Shown here piece by piece: positions 22,928-33,979 of a DNA stretch of 64,000 bases. Made by a program: the position numbers and the translations under genes. Position 1 is the stretch's first letter, and the number at the start of each line of letters is the position of its first letter. Source of the DNA: Clostridiales bacterium (GTDB lineage: Bacteria; Bacillota; Clostridia; Lachnospirales; Lachnospiraceae). The stretch spans positions 1 through 64,000 of the forward strand of contig JAAYNW010000028.1 of assembly GCA_012520655.1 (NCBI GenBank), written 5' to 3'. The notes below the pieces were generated by a model. It made no database searches and had not been told where the DNA came from. It worked only from the letters and a program-made list of their open reading frames with translations.

Positions 22928-25873
22928 TTAATGAAAAAGCGGCTCAATATGCATAAACATATTTTTATTCTCTTTTATCTTTTCTTCATTTCCAACTACG
23001 CAGAGACAGTCCTCCCGCATGAAAGCTCTGACATAATCCGCCAATCCACGAATGGTTTCTGCCGTTGTCGAAAGCAGTTCATCCCTCTCCCGCTGCACTT
23101 TGTCATAAGACAGATTGGTCAGATATCCTCCCAAAGAATACGCTCCCTTGGTTGCCGGAGTCATCGGCACATCCAAATCGCTGATTGCCCCTATGATAAA
23201 CTGCGTTATAGTTCTTTCATCCGCTTCAAAGGTGCTGATATAATCCGCTGCCTTTTCATATATTTCAATTGTTTTCTCCAAATTAGGATCTCTATAGGAT
23301 ACAAAATAGCTGTCTCCGGATCTTCCGAAGTTGCACATACAGCCATAGGCTCCGCCTTTTACCCTCACCCTGTTCCAAAGATAGTCAAATCCCATCATTA
23401 CCTTGAGCACCTTAAGTGCACCTGTGTAAGGGAGTCCTTTGTGAATGAAGTTACCCGCTCGACATACGAACTGTATCTGTGCGGAAGTAAGATATCCTTC
23501 ATTCTTCTTCGTTAAATGAGGTCTGAACTGCTTCTTCTCAACGGGAGCGGTATACAGGTCTTTCTTGAATTCTCTCACCATATCTTCAAGTCCCGGATAT
23601 TCCTTCTCGGTTGCGGTATAATCTACCATAAGGTTTTCCGGTCTGAAAATATATAACGTCAGTTGTTTTAATTTTTCTACAAGCGCGTCTTTCTTCTCCT
23701 CGAACTTCGTATCCAGCTCTTCCAATAAACGATACTGAGGTATTCCGCTTATCTGCTCCGAAACCGCCGCGGTTCCCGAGATATATGACAGCGCGCGTAC
23801 GGCTGCTAAAGAGTGTCCGGAGGAAGTCATAGTCGCCTGCATTCTGGACTGCACTTCCGCAATAATCTCATATAAACGCTTGGTATCATCGAACTGGGAA
23901 TGTAGCGCAATCTCTTTTACAAGTTTAAAAGCTTCCTCCAGATTTTCATACAATACCTTCACTTTGATTTCGAACTTCACCTTATACTCTTCCAAGTCGA
24001 GAGCGTTGGAATAAGTATTCACTACCATATCGATACCACCGGTCTTTATATTCGTCTCATGATATAAATCGCCGTAGCTGTAATTCTCTGTGTCCACCAT
24101 ACCGAGAACTTGTTTCAGTACGCCAATATAAGGGAACAAATCCTCCGGTATACTGCCGATATCGAACACAAACCGCAGATAACCGATACCGTTTGTAAAT
24201 ATATTGTGAAACAGAATCAACGTATCGTCCGCATATCGTTCTTCATTGACGTAGTCTTCCGCTTCTTTTTTTATATCCGATCTCGTTAAGAGAGGAATCT
24301 TCTCAAGATCTTCTTTGGAACTTGCTTCTTCCTGATAGCGTTTCAGTTCCTCCGTTTCCCGCACGATTTTCTCAAGTGCTTCTTGACTGAGCGTTTCCTT
24401 ATATTCCTGAAGTTCCTTTTGCAGCTGCGCTTCCTTCTTCGAGGTCAGTCCTTTCAGCGGAGAAAGCACAACGACGGTTTTATGGGTATTCCCCAGAATA
24501 TACTTCTTGATCAGTTCTTCATAATACCCGCTTTCCACTTCTTTCTTCAAAGCAGCAAACGTATCGTTCGCTTCCACATGAATCAGCGGTTTTTCATCGT
24601 CGTAAAGCCAGCTGTCAAGCACTTGCAGTCCGAGGATCAAGCCTTTCGGATAGGACCCGAAATCCGATTCACGGTATTTGAATTCAAAATAGTTAAGACC
24701 GGCCGCCAGAGCTTTTTTATCTATACCTTTTTTTGCCTGTTCGACGAGCACATCTTCGATGGTCTGCACAAACTCTTCCTTTCGGGAAATGTTCGTATTC
24801 TTGGCAACCACCGAAAAATAAGGCTGCATAATTCCGTTATCATAGGTACTGTATATTTCTTTGCCTATACCTTTATCCGTAAGAGCCTGTTTTAAAGGAG
24901 CTCCCGGTGCGGAACAGAGCGCATAGTCAAGTACTTGGAAAGCAATATAAAGCTTTCTATCCAGATTATCGCCGATTACTGTATTATAAGCCAGATACGT
25001 ATTATCCTCCTCAGATTCGCCCTCCATAATGGAATATTCCTTATATATTTCCTTCGGCTCGTCAAAGGCCGCCTGCCGCTTTATCTCCGAATCTATGTGC
25101 AGAGCATCGAAATGTGACAAATATTCTTCATCTAAAAACCGCAGCTTCTCCGCCATATCCATGTCTCCGTATAAATAAATATAGCTGTTGGAGGGGTGAT
25201 AATATCTTCTGTGGAAATCCAGAAAATCATCGTAGGTTAACGCAGGAATCACATCCGGATCTCCGCCTGATTCGGTACCATATGGAGTATCCGGAAAAAG
25301 CGAATTCAAAACTTCTCTGTCAAGTACATCATCCGGAGAAGAAAAGGCTCCCTTCATCTCGTTGTATACAACTCCGTTAAGAGCGAGTTCATCCTCGACG
25401 CTTTCTAATTCATAATGCCAGCCTTCCTGCTTGAAAATCTTCTCTTCCCTGTAGATATTCGGATAAAAAACCGCATCCAGATAAACATGCATCAGATTCT
25501 GAAAATCCTTATCGTTGCAGCTCGCTACCGGATATACTGTTTTATCGGGATAAGTCATTGCATTTAAAAATGTATTCAACGAACCTTTCACCAACTCTAT
25601 AAAAGGATCTTTTACAGGAAAATTCTTAGACCCGCAAAGCACTGTATGCTCGATTATATGGGCTACTCCGGTACTGTCTGCCGGCGGTGTGCGAAAACCG
25701 ATATAAAACACCTTATTATCGTCTTCGTTAGACAATAATGTAATTCTTGCACCCGTCTTCCTGTGACGTAGCAGAATTCCGGAAGAATTCAGATCTTCTG
25801 CCTCTCTGGCTTCTACTATTTCATATTGCTTCAAACTTGCTATGTTTTGCTTCAAAGCTTCTATATCTTTCAT
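22928..25873 (-). CDS. M16C metallopeptidase (presequence protease/insulinase family)
   Basis: A 981-residue zinc peptidase with the inverted HxxEH motif at residues 72-76 (AHIIEHTVLCGS). The more distal zinc ligand sits in NGVVYNEMKGAFSS. The following VKDPFIELVKGSLNTFLNAMTYPDKT is characteristic of the Cym1/PreP subgroup, which degrades short unfolded peptides in a closed chamber. All four domains appear present (GAPLKQALTDKGIG, FRPHLTKKNEGY, GGAYGCMCNFGRSG). There is no signal peptide, so it should be cytoplasmic. Peptide recycling is the likely role. It is followed closely by the DUF4349 gene but probably not functionally linked. Confidence 0.93.
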   Translation of the reverse strand: MKDIEALKQNIASLKQYEIVEAREAEDLNSSGILLRHRKTGARITLLSNEDDNKVFYIGFRTPPADSTGVAHIIEHTVLCGSKNFPVKDPFIELVKGSLNTFLNAMTYPDKTVYPVASCNDKDFQNLMHVYLDAVFYPNIYREEKIFKQEGWHYELESVEDELALNGVVYNEMKGAFSSPDDVLDREVLNSLFPDTPYGTESGGDPDVIPALTYDDFLDFHRRYYHPSNSYIYLYGDMDMAEKLRFLDEEYLSHFDALHIDSEIKRQAAFDEPKEIYKEYSIMEGESEEDNTYLAYNTVIGDNLDRKLYIAFQVLDYALCSAPGAPLKQALTDKGIGKEIYSTYDNGIMQPYFSVVAKNTNISRKEEFVQTIEDVLVEQAKKGIDKKALAAGLNYFEFKYRESDFGSYPKGLILGLQVLDSWLYDDEKPLIHVEANDTFAALKKEVESGYYEELIKKYILGNTHKTVVVLSPLKGLTSKKEAQLQKELQEYKETLSQEALEKIVRETEELKRYQEEASSKEDLEKIPLLTRSDIKKEAEDYVNEERYADDTLILFHNIFTNGIGYLRFVFDIGSIPEDLFPYIGVLKQVLGMVDTENYSYGDLYHETNIKTGGIDMVVNTYSNALDLEEYKVKFEIKVKVLYENLEEAFKLVKEIALHSQFDDTKRLYEIIAEVQSRMQATMTSSGHSLAAVRALSYISGTAAVSEQISGIPQYRLLEELDTKFEEKKDALVEKLKQLTLYIFRPENLMVDYTATEKEYPGLEDMVREFKKDLYTAPVEKKQFRPHLTKKNEGYLTSAQIQFVCRAGNFIHKGLPYTGALKVLKVMMGFDYLWNRVRVKGGAYGCMCNFGRSGDSYFVSYRDPNLEKTIEIYEKAADYISTFEADERTITQFIIGAISDLDVPMTPATKGAYSLGGYLTNLSYDKVQRERDELLSTTAETIRGLADYVRAFMREDCLCVVGNEEKIKENKNMFMHIEPLFH

Positions 25874-25893
25874 ATTAACAGCATTCTCCTTTT

Positions 25894-26637
25894 TTATCGC
25901 TTTTCAATATATTCAATGTTGTCCCCGCTCATGCGAATCGCTTCTAAAATTATATTCTCGGATAATCGTGTCTCTTCTGCCAATTCTTCTACCGTTACCT
26001 TTCTTTGCAGCGACTCCGCCAATTCTCTTGCCTGATCTGCCACTTTATTCACCTTATCAAGTACCTTTTTATCTGTCTGTTTCTCTTTGAGATTATCTGC
26101 AATGTACTCCTCCATGGCATCCATGATCATTTTCCCTAACATTCCCTGTGCTTCATTGGCATGCTCCAGGCATTCGAGCATACCTGCTCCCATAGCAACT
26201 GCCAAATTGCCTTCTCCGATCAAGTCCTCCAGATATACGCCCTGCCCGCTGTATAGCTTCGCAATCTCAACCACTTCTGGAAGATAAATCTCGGTAAGAC
26301 GGGTTTGCGCTTGTATATCTCCAGCCATTGCCGACAGCGTAATTGCCTCTTTTTCCCCTTCCGAAACATCCGCAAACTGCTTAAGTTCCTCCAAATAAGA
26401 CTCAAGATAATCCACTTCTTCCCGGGTCAGATAATCAGCGGCATCTACGGGTTCCCCTATACCTATCTTCTGCTTTTTTAAGTAATCGGTTACAAGTTCC
26501 ATTTGCTCCTGCGTCAATTCCATTTCCTGAAAGGCTTCTTTTATCTGTTCTTCGGATATGCAATTTCCCTGTTCCTTCGCCGTCTTCTTCAGCTTCTCCA
26601 GAGCTCTTGCGAATAAAACTTCTTTATTCATTTCCAT
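25894..26637 (-). CDS. Sigma-70-like protein lacking region 4
   Basis: A 247-residue protein. Residues ~1-60 resemble region 1.1 of housekeeping sigma factors (ISEEQIKEAFQEMELTQEQMELVTDYLKK). Residues ~125-160 resemble region 2 (YLPEVVEIAKLYSGQGVYLEDLIGEG). Residues ~195-240 resemble region 3 (RELAESLQRKVTVEELAEETRLSENIILEAIRMS). No region 4, which would contact the -35 box, follows; the protein simply ends. The start at 26637 has GAGGAAG upstream. It directly follows a rhomboid-like membrane protein gene, and the longer frame starts at its stop codon. It could be an RNA polymerase-binding modulator rather than a true sigma factor. Confidence 0.72.
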   Translation of the reverse strand: MEMNKEVLFARALEKLKKTAKEQGNCISEEQIKEAFQEMELTQEQMELVTDYLKKQKIGIGEPVDAADYLTREEVDYLESYLEELKQFADVSEGEKEAITLSAMAGDIQAQTRLTEIYLPEVVEIAKLYSGQGVYLEDLIGEGNLAVAMGAGMLECLEHANEAQGMLGKMIMDAMEEYIADNLKEKQTDKKVLDKVNKVADQARELAESLQRKVTVEELAEETRLSENIILEAIRMSGDNIEYIEKR

Positions 26638-26681
26638 ACCGTCTTCCTCACAACCTGAATCTAATGTCAATGAAATTCCCA

Positions 26682-27539
26682 TCAGAACTTCACATGTTCA
26701 TGGGTAAATAAATGCTCCTGACAGTACTCATAGTTACCGTCGCATTTGGAGCAAAACCGGAATTCCAACTGCGGACTGTCCACTTCTGTCCTGCCGCAAA
26801 TCGCACATTTATGTTTAGTCACTCCCGTGCTTCTCTTCACTTCCTTTTTGAATTCCTGTCTTCTCTTTATCTGCTTCGGCGACATATGGATATGATTCCT
26901 GGAAGTGAACCAGAATACGATGAAGTTGAGCAGGGAGGCTCCCATCGCAAATCTGCTGTAAACATTTCCCGTAAGAAATTCCACCCCAAGCATTACCGCA
27001 TAAATAATTCCCAACCATTTGATACGAATCGGAACAATAAACATCAGAAGCACCTGAGACTCGGGAAAAGTTGACGCGAATGCAAGGAAAATAGACATAT
27101 TTACGTAATAAGTGCTGAAGTACAAGGAGACCGCTCCAAAAAATTCTTTCGCTCCATAAACTGCCATAATATCCCCATTGAATATATAGCAATATGCCAT
27201 CAAAACAAAGCTTCCAAGAACCGTAAAGAGCATTCCCGAAAGGAGATAAACATTATACCTGTAAGTTCCCCATGACCTTTCCAGGGTCGTTCCGATAGAA
27301 TAATAAAAGTAAAGCATAATCAGCACAAAAAATAAGTTAGAGGTATCCGGAGGCACGATAATCCAAGTAAGAATTCTCCATATCTGTCCATGCAAAATCT
27401 CATAAGGGTTAAGGGTCAAATAAGATAAGAACAAGGGATTTACCAAATTAATCAAATACCCTACCGCATAACACATAATTAACATCAGAGAAATATTTCT
27501 GATTGCATACTTGCCAAACTTTCTTTCAAAATTACTCAT
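26682..27539 (-). CDS. Rhomboid/derlin-like membrane protein with C-terminal zinc ribbon
   Basis: A 285-residue protein with about six transmembrane helices in residues 15-215. The loop LHGQIWRILTWIIVPPD resembles the L1 WR motif of rhomboids and derlins. The catalytic Ser (GxSG) and His of active rhomboids are not visible; the corresponding segment reads FAMGASLLNFIVF. The cytoplasmic tail has two pairs of cysteines (CAICGRTE and CSKCDGNYEYC) followed by His residues, a likely zinc ribbon. It is probably a pseudoprotease of unknown role. The next gene encodes the sigma-like protein, so the pair may form a membrane-to-transcription module, which is inference. Confidence 0.7.
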   Translation of the reverse strand: MSNFERKFGKYAIRNISLMLIMCYAVGYLINLVNPLFLSYLTLNPYEILHGQIWRILTWIIVPPDTSNLFFVLIMLYFYYSIGTTLERSWGTYRYNVYLLSGMLFTVLGSFVLMAYCYIFNGDIMAVYGAKEFFGAVSLYFSTYYVNMSIFLAFASTFPESQVLLMFIVPIRIKWLGIIYAVMLGVEFLTGNVYSRFAMGASLLNFIVFWFTSRNHIHMSPKQIKRRQEFKKEVKRSTGVTKHKCAICGRTEVDSPQLEFRFCSKCDGNYEYCQEHLFTHEHVKF

Positions 27540-27953
27540 GTTTTCCTTATTCCTCCATTCTTTGCAAAATAAAATTATGCAAAGTTCAGTTCTCTCCGCA
27601 TGCCCTAGTCTTTCTTATATTCAATATTCAATTTTTTTCTAAGAAAATTAGTGTTGATAAAGACATGCTAGTATATTCTAACATTCCCGCATTTAAAAGT
27701 AAATAAACTCCCGAAGGTTTCATAATATGTAATAAAAATTTTACATTTTTTAACAGAAAGTTAAATTCGATATAATGAAGCTGATGAAATTATTCATGTA
27801 TCTTCATTGCATTTTGTTATTGTGTGTCGTATAATTATTTGGTATGTCCAAACACCATCGGCTATATATTTAAATAGGTAATATCAGCTTTTGCCACGTT
27901 TGGAATAATTTGACATATGCGAAAAAGATACTTAAAAAGAAAGGGCAGATACC
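27540..27953. other. Divergent intergenic region between the rhomboid-like gene and the activase gene
   Basis: No coding potential is seen in these 414 AT-rich bases. They hold the plus-strand promoter listed separately. A weaker minus-strand candidate is TTTACT with TAGAAT 17 bases away, near 27700. A 7-bp inverted repeat (CTTTGCA...TGCAAAG, 27560-27584) lies just upstream of the rhomboid-like gene's ribosome binding site. Confidence 0.5.
27807..27835 (+). promoter_or_regulatory. Sigma-A promoter of the activase-like gene
   Basis: TTGCAT and TATAAT are exactly 17 bases apart, giving a leader of about 110 bases before the ATG at 27954. The leader shows no recognised riboswitch. Confidence 0.7.
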
Positions 27954-30900
27954 ATGAGTACGTTACACTATACTTTGGGAATTGATATCGGTTCTACCAC
28001 TGTAAAAATAGCAATTTTAAACGATGCCCATGAAATATTATTTTCTGATTACGAAAGGCATTTTGCAAACATCAGGGAGACCCTGTCAAACCTTTTACAA
28101 AAAGCTTATAAACAACTCGGAAACATCGAACTTCATCCGATGATTACAGGCTCCGGTGGGCTTACTCTGGCCAATCATCTGAAGGTTCCGTTTGTACAGG
28201 AAGTTATCGCTGTCTCCACCACTTTGCAAGAGTTTGCGCCCCAGACAGATGTGGCGATAGAACTCGGGGGAGAAGATGCAAAGATTATTTATTTTGAAGG
28301 CGGGAATGTAGAGCAGCGAATGAACGGCATCTGTGCCGGAGGTACAGGTTCCTTTATTGATCAGATGGCTTCGCTGTTGCAGACGGATGCCTCGGGTTTA
28401 AATGAATATGCAAAAGACTACCACTCTCTATACACCATTGCCGCCAGATGCGGTGTATTTGCCAAATCGGATATTCAACCGCTCATCAATGAAGGCGCCA
28501 CAAAGGAAGACCTTTCAGCTTCTATTTTCCAGGCGGTTGTCAACCAGACGATTTCCGGCCTTGCCTGCGGCAAGCCGATTCGGGGACATGTTGCTTTTTT
28601 AGGTGGACCTCTTCACTTTTTATCCGAACTTAAAGAAGCATTCATCCGCACTTTAAAGCTGGACAATGAGCATATTGTGGATACGGAACATTCACACCTT
28701 TTTGCGGCCATCGGCTCCGCCTTAAATGCAAAAATAGAAGTATTTTACTCCATGGAAGAGATGGTTTCAAAACTCTCTTCGGAGATTAAAATGGATTTTG
28801 AAGTAGAACGTATGGAACCATTGTTTACCGATGAAAAATCTTATTCGGAGTTCAAGGCTCGTCATAGCGTACATCATGTTGGTACTTCGGATCTCGCGTC
28901 CTACCGCGGAAACTGTTTCCTCGGCATTGACGCCGGAAGTACTACGACCAAGGTCGCTCTCGTTGCAGAGGACGGATCACTTTTATATTCTTTTTACAGC
29001 AGCAATGACGGAAGTCCTTTAAAAACTGCAATCAGATCTATCAAAGAAATATATGCACTCCTGCCTGAGGATGTGAATATCGTGCGCTCCTGTTCCACCG
29101 GATACGGAGAAGCACTGATGAAAGCGGCATTTTTACTGGATGACGGAGAAGTGGAAACGGTTGCTCATTACTACGCTGCCGCGTTTTTCGATCCTTCCGT
29201 GGATTGCATTCTCGATATCGGCGGTCAGGATATGAAATGCATTAAAATTGAAAATCAAACCGTAGACAGCGTACAATTGAACGAGGCATGCTCTTCGGGC
29301 TGCGGTTCCTTCATCGAGACCTTCGCCAAATCTCTTAATTACAGTGTGGAGGATTTCGCTCAGGCCGCTTTATTTGCGGAGCATCCGATCGATTTGGGAA
29401 CGCGCTGTACCGTATTTATGAATTCAAAAGTAAAGCAGGCACAAAAAGAAGGAGCCAAAGTATCCGATATTTCTGCCGGACTCGCTTACTCTGTTATTAA
29501 GAATGCTTTGTTTAAAGTAATTAAAGTATCCGATGCTTCGGAACTGGGCAAGCATATTGTCGTCCAAGGCGGTACCTTTTACAATGATGCTATTCTGCGA
29601 AGCTTTGAAAAAATTGCGGGGTGCGAAGCGATTCGTCCCGATATTGCCGGAATCATGGGGGCTTTCGGCGCTGCTCTTATCGCCCGCGAACGTTATGAAA
29701 AAGACTATAGTACCTCCATGCTTTCCATTGAACAGATTAAGGCTCTTCAGTTCGAAACGAGCATGGCTAAATGTAAAGGATGTACGAATAACTGCCGCCT
29801 TACCATCAACAAGTTCAGCGGCGGAAGACAGTATATCTCGGGCAACCGCTGTGAACGCGGACTGGGAAAAGCAAAAAATGAGAATATAGTACCAAATCTT
29901 TTCGAATATAAATTAAAGAGAATATTTGACTATGAGCCTCTTCCTGCCGATGAGGCAAAAAGAGGCCGGGTGGGAATCCCCCGCGTGCTCAACATGTATG
30001 AGAACTATCCCTTCTGGCATACGTTCTTTACGAAACTGGGGTATCAGGTGGTATTGTCCCCTCTATCCAACCACAATATTTATTCACTGGGCATCGAATC
30101 CATCCCCAGCGAATCCGAATGTTATCCGGCTAAATTGGCGCACGGACATGTGAGCTGGCTCATTCACGAGGGTGTTGATTTCATCTTCTATCCCGCGCTT
30201 TTTTATGAACGCAATGAATTTGAAGAAGCGAATAATCACTATAATTGTCCCATCGTAACCTCCTATTCGGAAAACATAAAAAATAATGTGGAAGAAATCG
30301 GGCGCGGAGAAGCCATTTTGCGTAATCCCTTTATGTCTTTCCGCGACGTAAAAACGATATCGGAAGCTTTAATTAAGGAATTCTCGGAGATTCCTGCGGA
30401 AGAAATCCTCGATGCCGTAGATGCTTCATGGAAGGAACTGGCTCAGGCAAGGCTTGATATGAAGAAAAAGGGTGAGGAAACCATAGCGTATCTGGAAGAA
30501 AACGGCAAACACGGCATTGTTCTTGCAGGACGTCCCTATCATATCGATCCGGAGATTAACCACGGCATCCCGGAACTGATTACTTCATACGGCATTGCCG
30601 TTTTCACAGAGGATTCCGTTTCCCATTTGGCGAACCCGGAACGCCCGCTTATCGTGTCCGACCAGTGGATGTATCATTCTCGGTTATACGCTGCGGCAAG
30701 CTTCGTGAAAACGCGAGACGATCTGGACCTGATTCAGTTAAACTCTTTTGGCTGTGGCCTGGATGCCGTTACTACCGATCAGGTGAACGATATCCTGTCG
30801 GATTCCGGAAAAATATATACATGTTTAAAAATCGATGAGGTCAACAACCTCGGTGCGGCAAGAATACGTATTCGCTCTCTGCTCTCTGCCATTCGCGTCA

Positions 30901-32183
30901 GAGACAGTAAAAAGCAGACACGCAGTATTCAGTCTTCCGCTATTCATAAAGTACAGTTTACGGAGCAAATGCGCAAGGATTATACGATTCTCTGTCCTCA
31001 GATGTCTCCTATCCATTTTGAAATATTAGAGCCTGCTTTCAGGTCTTGCGGCTATAATTTCGAAGTGTTGCCTAACGACAACAAGCATGCCGTAGATGTG
31101 GGATTAAAATATGTGAACAACGACGCATGCTATCCGTCCCTTATGGTAGTCGGACAGATTATGGACGCTCTCCTGTCGGGGAAATACGATGTTAATAAGG
31201 TAGCCGTTATCATGTCCCAGACTGGAGGAGGCTGCCGAGCTACTAACTACGTCGGTTTTATCCGACGGGCATTGGAAAAAGCCAGTATGCCTCAGATTCC
31301 TGTTATTTCACTCAATATGGCGGGAATCGAAACTAATCCGGGGTTTAGCTTAAATGCGGATTTACTCATCCGTGCTGCGTATGGCGCCATATTCGGAGAT
31401 ATCTTCATGCGCTGTGTATACCGTATGAGACCTTACGAGAAGGAAGCCGGTTCAGTGGAAAGGGTACATGCAAAGTGGCTGAAGGAATGCCAGGATTTCG
31501 TATCGGCAAAGCACTTGAACTACTTTAAATTCAGAAAGATATGCCGTTTAATCATAGAGGACTTTGATGCGATTCCCATTACGGATGAAGTAAAACCGAA
31601 GGTCGGAATCGTGGGGGAAATCCTAGTGAAATTCGCCCCGGCTGCCAACAACCATTTGGTCGAGCTCCTGGAATCGGAAGGCGCTGAAGCAGTTGTTCCC
31701 GATTTGATCGATTTCATGCTCTACTGCTTCTATAACCAGATATATAAAGCGGAACAGCTGGGCATGAGCAAAAAGACGGCATTCATCTCAAAGTTGGGCA
31801 TCGACGCCATCGAGTTCTTACGTTCTTCCTCAAGAAGAGCATTTGAAAAAAGCAAGCATTTTCATCCTCCGGTAAGTATATATAAAATCGTAAATTATGC
31901 GAAATCCATTGTATCCATCGGTAATCAGACCGGTGAAGGCTGGTTCTTAACCGGTGAAATGGTAGAACTGATCCACGGAGGAGTTAACAATATTGTGTGC
32001 ACACAGCCCTTCGGTTGTCTTCCAAACCATGTTGTAGGAAAAGGTGTTATTAAAGAACTTCGAAAGCAATACCCGCTTTCCAATATCGTTGCCATAGATT
32101 ACGACCCCGGCGCGAGCGAAGTAAACCAATTAAACAGAATTAAGCTGATGCTTTCTACAGCGCAGAAAAATCTAAAAAAATAG
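27954..32183 (+). CDS. 2-hydroxyacyl-CoA dehydratase activase-related protein (tandem ASKHA domains, DUF2229 and HgdB-like region)
   Basis: A 1409-residue protein. Two BadF/BcrA-type ATPase domains lie in tandem: the first has [12 protein letters not shown] (residue 9 on) and [13 protein letters not shown], the second [13 protein letters not shown] (near 323) and [14 protein letters not shown]. Each has the cysteine that holds a bridging [4Fe-4S] cluster in HgdC-type activators. A CxxCxxxC segment ([11 protein letters not shown], near residue 607) follows. Then comes DUF2229 ([15 protein letters not shown]) and a C-terminal region like the dehydratase beta subunit. Related activators use ATP to push one electron into 2-hydroxyacyl-CoA dehydratases or benzoyl-CoA reductases. 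The substrate of this large form is unknown. It is the only large plus-strand gene here. Confidence 0.88.
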   Translation: MSTLHYTLGIDIGSTTVKIAILNDAHEILFSDYERHFANIRETLSNLLQKAYKQLGNIELHPMITGSGGLTLANHLKVPFVQEVIAVSTTLQEFAPQTDVAIELGGEDAKIIYFEGGNVEQRMNGICAGGTGSFIDQMASLLQTDASGLNEYAKDYHSLYTIAARCGVFAKSDIQPLINEGATKEDLSASIFQAVVNQTISGLACGKPIRGHVAFLGGPLHFLSELKEAFIRTLKLDNEHIVDTEHSHLFAAIGSALNAKIEVFYSMEEMVSKLSSEIKMDFEVERMEPLFTDEKSYSEFKARHSVHHVGTSDLASYRGNCFLGIDAGSTTTKVALVAEDGSLLYSFYSSNDGSPLKTAIRSIKEIYALLPEDVNIVRSCSTGYGEALMKAAFLLDDGEVETVAHYYAAAFFDPSVDCILDIGGQDMKCIKIENQTVDSVQLNEACSSGCGSFIETFAKSLNYSVEDFAQAALFAEHPIDLGTRCTVFMNSKVKQAQKEGAKVSDISAGLAYSVIKNALFKVIKVSDASELGKHIVVQGGTFYNDAILRSFEKIAGCEAIRPDIAGIMGAFGAALIARERYEKDYSTSMLSIEQIKALQFETSMAKCKGCTNNCRLTINKFSGGRQYISGNRCERGLGKAKNENIVPNLFEYKLKRIFDYEPLPADEAKRGRVGIPRVLNMYENYPFWHTFFTKLGYQVVLSPLSNHNIYSLGIESIPSESECYPAKLAHGHVSWLIHEGVDFIFYPALFYERNEFEEANNHYNCPIVTSYSENIKNNVEEIGRGEAILRNPFMSFRDVKTISEALIKEFSEIPAEEILDAVDASWKELAQARLDMKKKGEETIAYLEENGKHGIVLAGRPYHIDPEINHGIPELITSYGIAVFTEDSVSHLANPERPLIVSDQWMYHSRLYAAASFVKTRDDLDLIQLNSFGCGLDAVTTDQVNDILSDSGKIYTCLKIDEVNNLGAARIRIRSLLSAIRVRDSKKQTRSIQSSAIHKVQFTEQMRKDYTILCPQMSPIHFEILEPAFRSCGYNFEVLPNDNKHAVDVGLKYVNNDACYPSLMVVGQIMDALLSGKYDVNKVAVIMSQTGGGCRATNYVGFIRRALEKASMPQIPVISLNMAGIETNPGFSLNADLLIRAAYGAIFGDIFMRCVYRMRPYEKEAGSVERVHAKWLKECQDFVSAKHLNYFKFRKICRLIIEDFDAIPITDEVKPKVGIVGEILVKFAPAANNHLVELLESEGAEAVVPDLIDFMLYCFYNQIYKAEQLGMSKKTAFISKLGIDAIEFLRSSSRRAFEKSKHFHPPVSIYKIVNYAKSIVSIGNQTGEGWFLTGEMVELIHGGVNNIVCTQPFGCLPNHVVGKGVIKELRKQYPLSNIVAIDYDPGASEVNQLNRIKLMLSTAQKNLKK

Positions 32184-32207
32184 GACCGAAAGGCCCTATT
32201 TTTTAGA
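32171..32207. terminator. Bidirectional terminator between converging genes
   Basis: TCTAAAAAAATAGG and CCTATTTTTTAGA pair around a GC-rich GGACCGAAAGGCCC-type tip, with A and T runs on both sides. It ends both the activase-like gene and the amino acid ABC operon. Confidence 0.85.
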
Positions 32208-32227
32208 TTCATTATATTATTAAATGA

Positions 32228-33193
32228 TTATTCCACGACTCCGCCCTCTACTACCAGACTGTCCGCAGCCACACTATCTCCATAGACCGGTTTTAAGGTC
32301 TCTTCGAAATCTTTATGGAAAAACTGTTCTTCTGCCAACCCTTCTATTTCTTCGTTAATCCAGTTAAGCAATTCCGTATTGCCCTTCTGTACCGCCGGAG
32401 CAATGGTGTCAAGGTTGCCAATGGATTCAATACCTACCGCAAAGCCTTCGTTCTGCAATGCCCAAGCCAATACTTCGGTGTTATCCGTAGAGAAAGCATC
32501 TCCTCTTCCATCTAATAGAGCATCATAAGCTTCCTGATATTCATCAAACTTTAATAGCTTGATTTCCGGATAGTTCTCTTGGAAATAGGTTTCAGCGGTA
32601 GTTCCTTTTACTACAATAAGAGTTTTTTCCTTTAACTGTTCCACATCCGTAATCAGGTTACTTTCCGGTGAAACTACGCCTAACGCTACTTTCATATACG
32701 GCAAAGCGAAATCTACTTGCTCGCTGCGCTCTTCCGTTACGGTAAAGTTAGCTAAAATAATATCTACTTTTGCTGATTTCAAATATTCAACACGACTGGC
32801 CGCTTCCACATATACAAATTCTACCGAATCTTCACTACCAAATAAATCTAAGGCGAGACGTTTTGCAAAGTACACATCATAGCCCTGCACATCACCGTTG
32901 GCATCAACATAACCAAAGGGATTTTTATCGCTGAATACGCCGATTACCAGTTTACCATCCGCTTTAATATCTTCCAGACTCCTTGCCTGTGCGGAAGCCA
33001 AAGCCTCTTGTGCTTCATCTGCGGTTGCTTCGGCAGTCTCTTCAACCGCCTCTGTTTCCGCCGCTTCCGCTGCTTCTGTAGCATCCTTCTGCGTTTCTGC
33101 GGCAGTCTGCTGTGCTTCTGTCTGCCCACAGCCTGCTAATACGCCTGCCAATAAACCTGCTGTTAAAATTACTCCTAACAATTTCTTTTTCAT
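32228..33193 (-). CDS. Polar amino acid ABC transporter substrate-binding lipoprotein
   Basis: A 321-residue binding protein with a lipobox (GLLAGVLAGCGQT, Cys near residue 22). A long Ala/Glu/Thr-rich linker covers residues ~25-75. An SBP_bac_3 domain follows (ADGKLVIGVFSDKNPFGYVDANGDVQGYDV, DIILANFTVTEERSEQVDFALPYM). The TVTEER segment and the DAFSTDNTEVL hinge loop resemble Asp/Glu- or Cys-type binding proteins of the PEB1/Cj0982 group. The exact ligand is uncertain. It is the last gene of the four-gene transporter operon, followed by a strong terminator, an arrangement that still allows high expression of the binding protein. Confidence 0.92.
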   Translation of the reverse strand: MKKKLLGVILTAGLLAGVLAGCGQTEAQQTAAETQKDATEAAEAAETEAVEETAEATADEAQEALASAQARSLEDIKADGKLVIGVFSDKNPFGYVDANGDVQGYDVYFAKRLALDLFGSEDSVEFVYVEAASRVEYLKSAKVDIILANFTVTEERSEQVDFALPYMKVALGVVSPESNLITDVEQLKEKTLIVVKGTTAETYFQENYPEIKLLKFDEYQEAYDALLDGRGDAFSTDNTEVLAWALQNEGFAVGIESIGNLDTIAPAVQKGNTELLNWINEEIEGLAEEQFFHKDFEETLKPVYGDSVAADSLVVEGGVVE

Positions 33194-33216
33194 AATTTTC
33201 TCTCCTTCAATTTGTT

Positions 33217-33969
33217 TTATATTTCTAACGCTTCATAGTGAAACGTATTCAGAAACTGTTTTGCTCTTTCCGTTTGGGGATATGCAAAAAAATTTTTAGT
33301 TCTGTTCTCTTCTACGATGACTCCCTGATCCATAAAGATTACTCTGTCCGCTACGGCCTTGGCAAATTCCATTTCATGGGTTACAATCGCCATAGTCATG
33401 CCGTCTTCTGCCAATTTAAGCACTACCTGCAACACCTCGCGAACCATCTCCGGATCCAGCGCCGCCGTAATCTCATCCAGCAAAAGCACCTCCGGATGCA
33501 TAATAAGCGCACGTACTATGGCAACCCTCTGTTTCTGTCCGCCGGATAACTGTCTCGGAAACGCGTCCTTTTTATCGGATAAGCCAACCCGCTCTAACAG
33601 AACCTCCGCTTCCTTCTCCGCTTCTTTACGGTTTCTTTTCTGCACTTTAACGGGTGCCAGCAGAATATTTTTCATAATGCTCAGATGAGGAAACAATTCA
33701 TAACTTTGAAAGACCATGCCTATTTTTTGTCTATGCTGATGAACGTTTTTGTCCTTTCTGTCTATAGTCTCTCCGTTTAGAATAATGCTTCCTTCATCGA
33801 TTGGCTCCAATAGATTCAAGCATCTTAAAAAAGTGCTTTTCCCGCATCCCGAAGGTCCTACAATGACAACTACTTCACCTTTTTGCAAGCTAAAATCAAT
33901 ATCCTTCAAAACCGGTTCATTATTTTCATATGATTTTTTTAAGTGCTTCACCTGTAAAATTTCATTCAT
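33217..33969 (-). CDS. Polar amino acid ABC transporter ATP-binding protein
   Basis: A 250-residue ATPase of the GlnQ/HisP family that powers amino acid import. Walker A is GPSGCGKST (residues 38-46). The signature is [15 protein letters not shown]. Walker B is [14 protein letters not shown] and the switch histidine is in AIVTHEM. The Q-loop is [23 protein letters not shown] precedes the start. It lies between the permease pair and the binding protein gene with gaps of 10 and 23 bases. Confidence 0.95.
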   Translation of the reverse strand: MNEILQVKHLKKSYENNEPVLKDIDFSLQKGEVVVIVGPSGCGKSTFLRCLNLLEPIDEGSIILNGETIDRKDKNVHQHRQKIGMVFQSYELFPHLSIMKNILLAPVKVQKRNRKEAEKEAEVLLERVGLSDKKDAFPRQLSGGQKQRVAIVRALIMHPEVLLLDEITAALDPEMVREVLQVVLKLAEDGMTMAIVTHEMEFAKAVADRVIFMDQGVIVEENRTKNFFAYPQTERAKQFLNTFHYEALEI

Positions 33970-33979
33970 TGTTATGACC

